Part shown: piece after piece, positions 6,590 through 14,334 of the stretch | Numbering within the stretch: the first letter of the stretch is position 1 | Layout of the letters: the number at the start of each line of letters is the position of its first letter | Source: Fusobacteriota bacterium | Lineage (GTDB): Bacteria; Fusobacteriota; Fusobacteriia; Fusobacteriales; Fusobacteriaceae | Direction: 5' to 3' | Assembly: GCA_023389595.1 (NCBI GenBank) | Contig: JAEWEF010000093.1 | Location: 1-17,113, forward strand | DNA length: 17,113 nt | Translations under genes and position numbers: made by a program | Notes under the pieces: model-generated | The model's input: the letters and a program-made list of their open reading frames with translations, nothing else | The model's database searches: none | What the model was told of the DNA's origin: nothing

Positions 6590-6607
6590 TAAAATAGGAG
6601 TAATTAA

Positions 6608-8608
6608 ATGAGAGAAAAAATATTAGAAGTTAATAATTTAAATACCGTTTTTGTAAAAGATAAAGTAGAATCTAAAATTATTAAAGATGTAAGCTTTAAT
6701 CTTAAAAAGGGAAAAGTTTTAGGAATAGTTGGAGAGTCTGGATGTGGCAAGAGTGTTACAGTAAACTCAATAATTAATTTGCTACCGAAGAATGGAAAAA
6801 TTAGTAATGGTGAAATCAAATATTACGATAAACAAGAAGACAAAGAATACAATTTGGAAAAATTAAAACAATACGGACCGGAGTTTAGAAATTTAAGAGG
6901 GAATAAAATTTCTATGATATTTCAAGATCCTATGTCAGCGCTTAATCCTGTATATACTATAGCCGATCAAGTTACAGAAGTTATATTAGAACATTTTAAA
7001 ATTTCTAAACAAGAGGCAAGAGAAAAAACTATAGAAATGTTAAAAAAATTGGGTATAAAAGATGCAGAAGTAAGGTTGGATGATTATCCACATCAATTTA
7101 GTGGGGGTCAAAGGCAGAGAATAATGATTGCTATGGCTATGATATGTAATCCAGATATATTGATAGCTGATGAACCTACAACAGCATTAGATGTTACAAT
7201 ACAAGCACAAATATTAGATCTATTGAGAGATTTAAAAAATGAGTATAATTCAGCAATAATAATGATAACTCACGACTTAGGAGTTATTTCACAAATAGCG
7301 GATGATGTTGCAGTTATGTATGCTGGAGAAGTGGTAGAGATAGCTCCTGTAGATGAATTATTTAATAATCCTAAGCATCCTTATACTAGATCTCTATTAC
7401 AGTCAATACCTACAAAAGATAATAAAGGTAAAAAATTACACGTAATTCAAGGAAGCGTTCCGCCGATTAATGAAATTCCAGAAAAGGGATGTAGGTTTGC
7501 AAATAGAATACCTTGGATACCGGCTAGTGCACATGAAGAAAATCCAAACGAGTTACATGAGGTAGCACCTGAACATTTTGTAAGATGTAGTTGTTATAAA
7601 CATTTTTACTTTGAAGAAACTGAGGATTCAGAATTTAAAGAAAAAGTTTTTGGCAGTGATGTAATAACGGTTAAAAACTTAAAAAAATATTATGATCCAA
7701 AGAGAAGATTATTTAGAAAAACTAGAGGAGTAACAGTTAAGGCATTAGATGATGTTACCTTTACAATGAAAAAAGGAATGACCATAGGTATAATAGGAGA
7801 ATCTGGATGTGGCAAAAGTACACTTGCTAAATCGCTGCTAAAATTACACGATATAACGTCTGGTGAAATTAATATAAACTTAGGTAATGACGAAAAACCA
7901 GATATTAGAAATATATATTCTATAGATGGTAAAGATGACTTGAAATTCAGAAAAAAAATTCAAATGGTATTTCAAGACCCTTATTCATCATTAAATCCAA
8001 CAAAAAAAATTTACGAGTCCTTAGATGAACCGTTGATTGTTCATAATGCGGGGAACAGAGAGGAAAGATACCAGATAATTTTGAAAGCGTTGAATATGGT
8101 AAATATACCAGAAACTTATCTTCAAAGATATCCTCATGAATTTTCTGGTGGACAGAGACAAAGAATTTGTATAGCGAGAGCACTTTGTTTATCTCCAGAA
8201 ATAATCATACTTGACGAGCCGGTATCAGCACTTGATTTATCTGTTCAAGCACAGGTTCTGAATTATTTATTACAAATTCAAAGAGAAAAAGATTTAAGTT
8301 ACATATTTATATCTCATGATTTAGGTGTTGTTAAGTATATGTGTGATTACATATATATTATTCACAATGGACGATTCGTTGAAGCAGGAACAGTTGAAGA
8401 TATATACAACAATCCTCAACATATATATACTAAAAAATTATTGGCTGCTATTCCAGAAATAGATGTAAATGATAGAGAAAAATTAGCGTCTAAACGTGTT
8501 CGTCTTGAAAAAGAATTCGAAGAAAAATTTTTGGAGTATTACGACAATAATGGAAGGGCATACGATTTGGTCAAAATTAGTGATACACATTTTGTAGCAA
8601 AAAAATAA
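6608..8608 (+). CDS. satD: Fused double ATPase (DppD-DppF type) of the putative sialic acid ABC importer
   Basis: A 666-residue cytoplasmic protein with two complete ABC ATPase domains that would energise SatBC. Domain 1 has Walker A GESGCGKS (42-49), signature FSGGQRQR (164-171), Walker B ending DEP (188-190) and the switch His222. Domain 2 has Walker A 397-404, signature 512-519, Walker B DEP (536-538) and His570. Peptide importers normally use two separate ATPases (DppD and DppF); the fused form parallels SatD of Haemophilus ducreyi. The oligopeptide/dipeptide C-terminal region after domain 1 keeps NNPKHPYTRSLL but has lost ligands of the usual four-cysteine cluster. Cys295 and Cys328 remain, while the expected RCP is RIP (300-302). 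The gene starts 7 bases after AGGAG (6596-6600). Confidence 0.88.
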   Translation: MREKILEVNNLNTVFVKDKVESKIIKDVSFNLKKGKVLGIVGESGCGKSVTVNSIINLLPKNGKISNGEIKYYDKQEDKEYNLEKLKQYGPEFRNLRGNKISMIFQDPMSALNPVYTIADQVTEVILEHFKISKQEAREKTIEMLKKLGIKDAEVRLDDYPHQFSGGQRQRIMIAMAMICNPDILIADEPTTALDVTIQAQILDLLRDLKNEYNSAIIMITHDLGVISQIADDVAVMYAGEVVEIAPVDELFNNPKHPYTRSLLQSIPTKDNKGKKLHVIQGSVPPINEIPEKGCRFANRIPWIPASAHEENPNELHEVAPEHFVRCSCYKHFYFEETEDSEFKEKVFGSDVITVKNLKKYYDPKRRLFRKTRGVTVKALDDVTFTMKKGMTIGIIGESGCGKSTLAKSLLKLHDITSGEININLGNDEKPDIRNIYSIDGKDDLKFRKKIQMVFQDPYSSLNPTKKIYESLDEPLIVHNAGNREERYQIILKALNMVNIPETYLQRYPHEFSGGQRQRICIARALCLSPEIIILDEPVSALDLSVQAQVLNYLLQIQREKDLSYIFISHDLGVVKYMCDYIYIIHNGRFVEAGTVEDIYNNPQHIYTKKLLAAIPEIDVNDREKLASKRVRLEKEFEEKFLEYYDNNGRAYDLVKISDTHFVAKK

Positions 8609-8620
8609 AAGAGGGATAAT

Positions 8621-10030
8621 ATGAAATACAATAAGAAAATATACGCTTTTGATCTTGGGATATATAATCCATATAAAATGAGTAATTCAGAAATAAAAGT
8701 AAATAAAGCAGAAAAAGAAAATAAAATTTTATTTGGAGAAGAAAAAGAATGGGAAGTAAGATTTGACAATTCTTATCCAAATGTTTTCTTTGACAAAAAC
8801 AATAATTTATACAGATGTTATTATTCAACGTTTACTAAAGATGAGGAATCTTCAAAATATAGCCTTGAAGAAAGAAAAGGTAGACAATATAAACCAATGT
8901 CAAAAAGAATAGTTTCTTTATGTTACGCTGAGAGTAAAGACGGTATAAATTGGGAAAAACCTATTTTAGGAATAACAGAATTTAACGGGAGCAAAGAAAA
9001 TAATATTATTGGACATTTTCTGCATGGAACATCAGTTATGTATGATGAACACGAAACTGACAAGAATAAGAAATACAAAATGTTTACAAAAATTGATTAC
9101 GGAAATGGAATACATTTTATAGCTGTAGCATTTTCAGAAGATGGGATACATTTTGGAGATTTTATTAAAGTGCATAATTTTAATCCTAGAGCAGATACAC
9201 ACAACTCTATAATTTATGACGAAAGTATAAATAGATATGTATTAATGACAAGAACTTGGAGAGATTCATTGAGAATACCTTGTGTATCTTTTAGTCAAGA
9301 TTTTATAAACTGGTCTCCTATAAAAGAAGCTTTACCGAGTAGAGGATTTAAAAATCAAATATATTCTATGCCAATGTTTAAAAGAGGAGATTACATTTTA
9401 GGTCTTGCTTCAATGTTTCACGAAGGAGATAGAATGGACGAAAATTTTGACAAAGTTGATCTTGAACTAACATATACGTATAGATACACAGCTTGGAATT
9501 ATATAGAGCCGGACGCTTCTTTTATCGAAAGAGGAAAAGGGAATTATCAAGATAGTTTTGATTCTGGTTGTATATATTCATCTGCACCGGTTGAAATAGG
9601 AGATAAAACTTATTTTTATTATGTAGGTGGAAATGGACAACACACAAATTTTCGAGAAGGACATCTTGCAAGAGCCTATATAAAAAATGATAGATACGCT
9701 TATATAACTAACAAAAGAAAAGATTGTGAAGCGATAGTGTATACAAACGGATTTATTTTTCTAGATGATGACGTATATTTAGATGCAGATATAGAAACAA
9801 GTGGATATATAAAAGTGGAACTATTTGAAAATAACCACGATAGAGTTGAAGATATAGATGTTAAGCTTGTAAAATATGGAGAAAAATATAAATTAGTATT
9901 TGATAAAGCTAGTAGAGAAAGAAAATTAACTAGACTTCAATTTACAATAAAAAATGCAAAAATATATAGTATAGAAGGATCTTTAGATGTTTTTAGAGTG
10001 GAATCTAGTAACGAACTTCTAAGATTGTAG
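8621..10030 (+). CDS. Cytoplasmic beta-propeller protein, glycosidase-like, function unknown
   Basis: A 469-residue protein without signal peptide or membrane segments. It reads as a five-bladed beta-propeller of the GH32/43/130-like kind followed by a C-terminal beta-sandwich (about 375-460). Blade motifs include YPNVFFDKNNNLYRCYYS (52-69), SKDGINW (105-111), SEDGIHF (172-178) and SQDFINW (225-231). These resemble the short SxDGxxW repeats of such hydrolases and loosely the Asp boxes of sialidases. Acidic residues well placed for catalysis include Asp191 (in RADTHNSIIYD), Glu268 (FHEGD) and Asp311/Asp314 (YQDSFDSGC), but I cannot name the catalytic pair. Its place, 12 bases after satD and before nanE-nanA, suggests it acts in the cytoplasm on what SatABCD imports, perhaps a sialoside. 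A lectin-like or non-hydrolytic role is possible. Ribosome site GAGGG (8611-8615). Confidence 0.7.
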   Translation: MKYNKKIYAFDLGIYNPYKMSNSEIKVNKAEKENKILFGEEKEWEVRFDNSYPNVFFDKNNNLYRCYYSTFTKDEESSKYSLEERKGRQYKPMSKRIVSLCYAESKDGINWEKPILGITEFNGSKENNIIGHFLHGTSVMYDEHETDKNKKYKMFTKIDYGNGIHFIAVAFSEDGIHFGDFIKVHNFNPRADTHNSIIYDESINRYVLMTRTWRDSLRIPCVSFSQDFINWSPIKEALPSRGFKNQIYSMPMFKRGDYILGLASMFHEGDRMDENFDKVDLELTYTYRYTAWNYIEPDASFIERGKGNYQDSFDSGCIYSSAPVEIGDKTYFYYVGGNGQHTNFREGHLARAYIKNDRYAYITNKRKDCEAIVYTNGFIFLDDDVYLDADIETSGYIKVELFENNHDRVEDIDVKLVKYGEKYKLVFDKASRERKLTRLQFTIKNAKIYSIEGSLDVFRVESSNELLRL

Positions 10031-10038
10031 GTGATAAA

Positions 10039-10542
10039 ATGAAATATGACTTGTATGACTTAAGTATAAAATTATTGGAACAAAGAGGAGTAAAATTAGA
10101 TGATATTGCTAACTTAGTAATATTTTCACAAAAAAAATATTATCCAGATATTACAAATGAAGAGGCTATGTTTAATATTCAAAGAGTATTAAAGAAAAGA
10201 GAAGTGCAAAATGTTATTGTTACAGGGATACAGCTGGATATTTTAGCAGAAAAAAAATTATTAATGTCTCCCCTTCAAGAAATTTTAGAAGAAGATAATC
10301 CACTATATGGAGTGGATGAAGTTATAGTTTTATCTATATGTAATTTATACGGAAGTATAGGATTTACAAATTATGGTTACATTGATAAAGTTAAACCATT
10401 AATTTTAAGTGAAATTGACAAAAAAATTGATGGTAGATGTAATGTTTTTTTAGATGATCTTGTAGGAGCAATAGCTGCTGCAGCTTGTAGCAGGTTAGCA
10501 CATAACAGAGATGCAAATATAAAGGGTAAAAATTCTAAATAA
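10039..10542 (+). CDS. PgpA/YutG-family protein (phosphatidylglycerophosphatase A-like)
   Basis: A 167-residue protein closely resembling the YutG branch of the PgpA family. Features are KLLEQRGV with QKKYYPDITNEE near the N-terminus, REVQNVIVTG (54-63), YGSIGFTNYGYIDKVKPL (104-121) and FLDDLVGAIAAAACSRLAH (137-155). PgpA of enterobacteria dephosphorylates phosphatidylglycerophosphate. This shorter branch lacks obvious membrane helices and its substrate is not settled. It starts eight bases after the preceding stop, with AGGTGAT overlapping that stop, so it is translationally tied to the propeller gene. No known step of sialic acid catabolism needs this activity, so either it is a passenger or it acts on a phosphorylated intermediate. 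Family call is firm; its role here is unknown. Confidence 0.8.
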   Translation: MKYDLYDLSIKLLEQRGVKLDDIANLVIFSQKKYYPDITNEEAMFNIQRVLKKREVQNVIVTGIQLDILAEKKLLMSPLQEILEEDNPLYGVDEVIVLSICNLYGSIGFTNYGYIDKVKPLILSEIDKKIDGRCNVFLDDLVGAIAAAACSRLAHNRDANIKGKNSK

Positions 10543-10547
10543 AAAGT

Positions 10548-10574
10548 ACAGTGATAAAAAATATTAATCGCTGT
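10548..10574 (+). promoter_or_regulatory. Intercistronic hairpin before nanE
   Basis: An 8-bp stem, ACAGTGAT (10548-10555) with ATCGCTGT (10567-10574), with one T-G pair and an 11-base A-rich loop. No T tract follows, so it is not a standard terminator. It sits in the 67-base gap between the PgpA-like gene and nanE and could mark an RNA processing or stabilising site. Confidence 0.35.
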
Positions 10575-10609
10575 TATATAAAAAATAAAATTATAGGAAG
10601 TAAAGTATA

Positions 10610-11302
10610 ATGAAAGTAAAAGAAAAAATTAAAGGACAACTAATAGTATCGTGTCAAGCTCTTCCTGGAGAACCACTGTATTGTGAAAAAATGAGCCTTA
10701 TGCCATTTATGGCAAAAGCAGCAGTGTTAGCTGGATGCAAAGGGATTAGAGCAAATGGATTGAGAGATATAAGAGAAATAAAAAAAGTTGTAGATGTACC
10801 TATTATAGGAATAATAAAAAAACATTACGAAGGCGGAGAACAATATATAACAGTTTCTATGAAAGAAATAGATGAATTGGTTTCTGTAGGAACTGATATA
10901 ATAGCAGTTGATTGCACTTTAAGACCAAGATATGACGGACTGAAAGTAAATGAATATATTTCTAGGATAAAAGAAAAATATCCAGAAATATTATTGATGG
11001 CAGATATATCAAATTTTGAAGAAGCAAAAAACGCAATGCTTGCTGGAGTTGATTTTGTCGGAACAACTTTAAACGGATACACAGAATATACTAAAAATGA
11101 TGTTGGGCCAAATATTGATTTAATGAAAAAAATAGTTAAAGAATTAAATATACCTCTAATAGCTGAGGGAAGAATTAATACTCCAGAACAAGCAAAAGAA
11201 ATTTTGGATCTAGGAGCTTATTCTGTAGTTGTCGGTGGAGCAATAACAAGACCTCTAGAAATTACAAAAAGATTTATTACTAAAATGAATTTAGGAGATT
11301 AA
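10610..11302 (+). CDS. nanE: N-acetylmannosamine-6-phosphate 2-epimerase
   Basis: Converts ManNAc-6-P to GlcNAc-6-P in the cytoplasm. The 230 residues match the NanE TIM-barrel family. Visible motifs are IVSCQALPGEPL (12-23), IRANGLRDI (46-54) and IIGIIKKHYEG (65-75), in which Lys70 corresponds to the proposed catalytic lysine. Further on are DCTLRPRYDG (101-110), AGVDFVGTTLNGYTEYT (145-161) and IAEGRINTPEQA (184-195), with Glu186 and the C-terminal phosphate-binding VVVGGAITRP (206-215). ATG 10610 lies 9 bases after the modest site AGGAAG (10595-10600). It follows the transporter and propeller genes and precedes nanA. Confidence 0.95.
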   Translation: MKVKEKIKGQLIVSCQALPGEPLYCEKMSLMPFMAKAAVLAGCKGIRANGLRDIREIKKVVDVPIIGIIKKHYEGGEQYITVSMKEIDELVSVGTDIIAVDCTLRPRYDGLKVNEYISRIKEKYPEILLMADISNFEEAKNAMLAGVDFVGTTLNGYTEYTKNDVGPNIDLMKKIVKELNIPLIAEGRINTPEQAKEILDLGAYSVVVGGAITRPLEITKRFITKMNLGD

Positions 11303-11364
11303 ATTAAAATAAAATCTAATTAAATTAAAATATTTTACGAGAGATAAAAGGAAGGTAAATTGAA

Positions 11365-12291
11365 ATGAAGTACAATTTAGAAAAATTTAAAGGGATTTTT
11401 GTAGCTATGTATTCAACATATGACGAAAATGGAAAAATTTGTCCAGAGAGAGCTAAGGCCTTAACTAGATACTATATAGAAAAAGGTGTTAAGGGATTAT
11501 ATGTAGGAGGATCTTCAGGGGAAGGAATTTTGCAAAGTGAAGAAGAAAGAAAACTGATGCTAGAAGCTGTTATGGAAGAAGCTAGAGAAAAGTTGACGAT
11601 AATAGCTCATATAGGAGCAAATAGCACGCCAGAATCTGTAAGACTGGCTAAACACGCTGCAAATCTCAATGTAGATGCAGTTTCTTCTATACCCTGTGTA
11701 TATTATGGCTTTTCACCAAAATCAATCAAAAGGCACTGGAATACTATGATAGAAGCAACAGATTTACCTTTTATAATATATCATATTCCACAGACAACAA
11801 GATTTAATTTACCAATACAATTATTTAAAGAAATGGTAGCCAATGAAAAGGTTATAGGAATAAAATGTTCTTCAGAATCTACTTTTGAACTACAACAATT
11901 TAAATACGAAGGAGAAAAAATTAAAAAAGGAGAATTTTTATTATTTAATGGGCCAGATGAACAGTTTATAGCTGGTAGAATGATAGGGGCAGACTCTGGA
12001 ATTGGAGGAACATACGGTGTTATGCCTGAACTTTTTATTAAATTAGATGAGTTTATGAAAAATAAAAAATTTGATGAAGCTAGAGAATTACAAAATGAAG
12101 TTAACGAAGTAATAAAAGGGTTATTGAGTGGTCCATCTTTATATGGTGTATGTAAATATATTTTACATCTTAGAGGAATAGAAACAGGAGCACCAAGAGG
12201 TCCTATGCTACCAATAGAAGATGAACAGGATATAAAATTGTGTGTAGAATTAAATTTTAAAATAGAAGAATTAATAAAAAAGTATTGTTAA
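11365..12291 (+). CDS. nanA: N-acetylneuraminate lyase (DapA/NanA family)
   Basis: An aldolase splitting Neu5Ac into ManNAc and pyruvate. The 308-residue TIM barrel keeps the family's catalytic set: Lys167 (in VIGIKCSS) for the Schiff base with pyruvate, Tyr139 (in IIYHIP), and the pyruvate-carboxylate loop GGSSGEG (48-54). These align with Lys165, Tyr137 and Ser47/Thr48 of the E. coli enzyme. GADSGIGGTYGVMPELF near 209-225 is typical of NanA rather than DapA. Together with NanE and NagB this makes sialic acid assignment of the locus firm. ATG 11365 lies 9 bases after AAGGAAGG (11348-11355). Confidence 0.94.
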   Translation: MKYNLEKFKGIFVAMYSTYDENGKICPERAKALTRYYIEKGVKGLYVGGSSGEGILQSEEERKLMLEAVMEEAREKLTIIAHIGANSTPESVRLAKHAANLNVDAVSSIPCVYYGFSPKSIKRHWNTMIEATDLPFIIYHIPQTTRFNLPIQLFKEMVANEKVIGIKCSSESTFELQQFKYEGEKIKKGEFLLFNGPDEQFIAGRMIGADSGIGGTYGVMPELFIKLDEFMKNKKFDEARELQNEVNEVIKGLLSGPSLYGVCKYILHLRGIETGAPRGPMLPIEDEQDIKLCVELNFKIEELIKKYC

Positions 12292-12357
12292 ATATTAAAA
12301 ATTAGTATAGAATTCATAAAAAGAATGTAAATAGAATTTATTAAATAGGAGAAAAAA

Positions 12358-13152
12358 ATGAGATTAATAATCTTAAATGATGCTGAAAAAATTGCAAGAT
12401 GGACGGCAGATTTTATAGCAAAAAAAATAAATGATTATAATCCATCAGAAGAAAGACCGTTTGTTTTAGGGTTGCCGACAGGGTCAACACCACTAATGAC
12501 ATACAGAGAACTCATAAAATTAAATAGAGAAGGAAAAATTTCTTTTAAAAATGTAGTAACCTTTAATATGGATGAATATGTAGGATTATCTCCAGAAGAT
12601 GAACAGAGTTACCATTATTTTATGCATAAGAATTTTTTTGATCACATAGATATAAAAAAGGAAAATATAAATATATTAAATGGACTTGCTAAAGATCTTA
12701 AAGAGGAATGTAAAAAATATGAAGAAAAAATAGCCTCTTACGGAGGAATAAATTTATTTTTAGGTGGTGTTGGAGAAGATGGGCATATTGCATTCAATGA
12801 ACCTGGCTCATCTCTTTCTTCAAGAACTAGAGATAAAGAATTGAATGAGGATACAATAAAAGTAAATTCTAGATTTTTTAATGGAGATACAAATAAAGTT
12901 CCTAAACTTGCTCTAACAGTTGGAGTTGGTACAATAATGGATAGTGAAGAAGTGTTGATAGTTGCTAATGGATATAAAAAAGCGGAAGCTATACGTAGGG
13001 GTATTGAAGAAGGGATAAATCACATGTGGACAATATCGATGTTACAAATGCATAAGAATGCAATAATTGTGATTGACGAAGAAGCTGCTAGCAACTTAAT
13101 GGTAAAAACTTATAGACACTTTAAAGATATTGAATCAAATAATATTTATTAA
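12358..13152 (+). CDS. nagB: Glucosamine-6-phosphate deaminase
   Basis: Converts GlcN-6-P to fructose-6-P and ammonia, linking amino-sugar breakdown to glycolysis. The 264 residues fit the family. LGLPTGSTPLMTYREL (37-52) binds phosphate, and FNMDEYVGL (69-77) supplies Asp72. GGVGEDGHIAFNEPGSS (136-152) supplies Asp141, His143 and Glu148, the same numbers as the E. coli active site. TVGVGTIMDSEEV is also conserved. It is the last gene of the operon, with AGGAG (12347-12351) six bases before ATG. Its TAA leads straight into the terminator. NagA, which makes its substrate, is not encoded in this window. Confidence 0.96.
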   Translation: MRLIILNDAEKIARWTADFIAKKINDYNPSEERPFVLGLPTGSTPLMTYRELIKLNREGKISFKNVVTFNMDEYVGLSPEDEQSYHYFMHKNFFDHIDIKKENINILNGLAKDLKEECKKYEEKIASYGGINLFLGGVGEDGHIAFNEPGSSLSSRTRDKELNEDTIKVNSRFFNGDTNKVPKLALTVGVGTIMDSEEVLIVANGYKKAEAIRRGIEEGINHMWTISMLQMHKNAIIVIDEEAASNLMVKTYRHFKDIESNNIY

Positions 13153-13181
13153 AAAAACTGTTGCTAAGCAACAGTTTTTTT
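13151..13181 (+). terminator. Rho-independent terminator of the sat-nan operon
   Basis: A perfect 14-bp stem (13151-13164 with 13168-13181), with core CTGTTGC / GCAACAG and a 3-base loop TAA, is bounded by A7 and T7 runs. It begins within the nagB stop codon. The A and T flanks make it potentially active in both directions. Confidence 0.92.
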
Positions 13182-13195
13182 AATTTATAGAATAA

Positions 13196-13213
13196 TATAC
13201 AAGTAATTGTATA
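13196..13213. repeat. Inverted repeat in the gap after nagB
   Basis: Perfect 7-base arms, TATACAA (13196-13202) and TTGTATA (13207-13213), flank GTAA. It lies 15 bases beyond the operon terminator with no gene attached. It could be an isolated protein site, an old element end or chance. Confidence 0.25.
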
Positions 13214-13338
13214 GGATAACACAACTCCAATACTTAATCAACTACCTATAAAATAGTCATTTCACTTAAAACATACACTTTGTTCTAAACATATCAACTC
13301 AGCTATTTATGGTTATTTTCATAAAAAAATAAAAGTTT

Positions 13339-13365
13339 AAAAAAGGGTATATAAACTACCTTTTT
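13339..13365 (-). terminator. Weak candidate terminator for the minus-strand channel gene
   Basis: On the minus strand AAAAAGGTA (13365-13357) can pair with TACC and then a T run (13349-13339) if one C is bulged. The loop is 7 bases and the 3' side ends in T6. It lies about 80 bases past the stop of the formate/nitrite-type channel gene, which otherwise has no terminator. The plus-strand copy folds slightly better (9 pairs, one G-T), but no plus-strand gene needs it. Confidence 0.35.
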
Positions 13366-13443
13366 ATGAAAAAGAACGTCTTAAAATTAATATTAGAACC
13401 TCATATTTCAAGTGACGTATTTATCGAAGTTTATGATCATTAA
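13366..13443 (+). other. Tiny open frame of 25 codons, doubtful
   Basis: ATG 13366 to TAA 13441-13443 reads MKKNVLKLILEPHISSDV and on to VYDH. There is no Shine-Dalgarno sequence. The frame runs back upstream only to TAA 13330-13332. Its stop abuts the stop of the minus-strand channel gene. It may be a decayed gene remnant or chance. The rest of 13182-13365 holds only the inverted repeat and hairpin listed separately; I see no tRNA or gene there. Confidence 0.12.
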
Positions 13444-14199
13444 CTATTTTCTATACATAATATATAGTGGAGTTATTGCAAAAAAAGCTCCACCTATAAA
13501 ATTACCTATAGTAGTAAAAAATAAATTATAAAATATTTGAGAAAAACTTATGTTGTAACCTAACATATAAGCTGTTGGTAAGTAAAGCATATTCGCTACA
13601 ACGTGATCGTATCCTAAAACTATAAATAGCATGATTGGAAACCATATACCGAAAATTTTACCTATGGCGTCTTTGCATCCGTATCCAAGTAAAGTTGCAG
13701 AACACACTAAAACATTACAAAGTATAGCTTTTAAAATGATATTTATTGCATCTGCATGAACTTTATGTTCTGACATTGAAAATAATAAATTTTTTGCACT
13801 TTCAGAAAGCGTACCAGTTTTTGCAGTTATATATGCAATGAAAATACAACCTATAAAATTAAAAAATAATATTAATATTAAATTTTTTACAAATTGAAAA
13901 ACATTTATTTTTTTTTCATAAACGGCAGAAATCAATAGACAATTACTTGTAAATAAATCATAACCAAGCAGCACGATAATAATAAGTCCTACTGGAAATA
14001 CAGTAGCTCCGAAAAATTTACCAACACCTGCATTTCCTAGTGTATAAAAATCAGATGACACAACTAAATTTGCGACTGCCCCAAGTGATATTGCCATACC
14101 AGCAAGTATTCCAAGTATACACATACTTAACATATCCCTGTTAGCTTTTACTATACTTTTATCAATTACATATCTGACAAGTTCTTTAGTATCTTTCAT
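13444..14199 (-). CDS. Formate/nitrite transporter family (FNT) channel
   Basis: An inner-membrane channel for small monovalent anions (formate, nitrite or hydrosulfide) of the FocA/NirC/HSC family. The 251 residues hold about six hydrophobic segments, starting near 24-46, 66-92, 106-126, 152-172, 184-204 and 224-246. Family landmarks are LGYDLFTSNCL (78-88, with Thr84), KAILCNVLVCSA (157-168) and LGYDHVVANM (195-204), whose His199 matches the pore histidine of FocA. The substrate cannot be told from sequence. ATG 14199 is chosen because AAGGAG (14211-14206) precedes it by six bases; the open frame reaching back to 14259 runs over the promoter. It is divergent from perR. Confidence 0.85.
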   Translation of the reverse strand: MKDTKELVRYVIDKSIVKANRDMLSMCILGILAGMAISLGAVANLVVSSDFYTLGNAGVGKFFGATVFPVGLIIIVLLGYDLFTSNCLLISAVYEKKINVFQFVKNLILILFFNFIGCIFIAYITAKTGTLSESAKNLLFSMSEHKVHADAINIILKAILCNVLVCSATLLGYGCKDAIGKIFGIWFPIMLFIVLGYDHVVANMLYLPTAYMLGYNISFSQIFYNLFFTTIGNFIGGAFFAITPLYIMYRK

Positions 14200-14230
14200 A
14201 ATTTTCTCCTTATTTTTACAGAATGCATAT

Positions 14231-14259
14231 ATTCTAATTCTAAAACATTTATAAGTCAA
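14231..14259 (-). promoter_or_regulatory. Promoter of the FNT channel gene
   Basis: On the minus strand TTGACT (14259-14254) and TAGAAT (14236-14231) are separated by exactly 17 bases. Transcription would begin near 14224, giving a short leader of about 25 bases before ATG 14199. It also shows that an open frame starting at 14259 cannot be the gene start. Confidence 0.65.
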
Positions 14260-14334
14260 TATTTTTCGTAAAAATTATAATGTGATTTAAAATAAATCAA
14301 AAGATAATAAATTTAATACAAATAAATTTTTAAC

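Noticed and set aside
8539..8828. Overlapping minus-strand open frames opposite the satD-propeller junction
   Set aside because: They cover the end of one strong gene and the start of another and encode Phe/Leu/Ser-rich sequence, as expected from antisense reading of AT-rich coding DNA.
14200..14259. Upstream extension of the FNT channel gene to a start at 14259
   Set aside because: The extension runs across the promoter boxes 14231-14259, lacks a ribosome site, and ATG 14199 has AAGGAG at ideal spacing.
14271..14285. TTATAAT near 14275 as a PerR box
   Set aside because: Only the left half matches the TTATAATNATTATAA consensus; the right half matches at too few positions.
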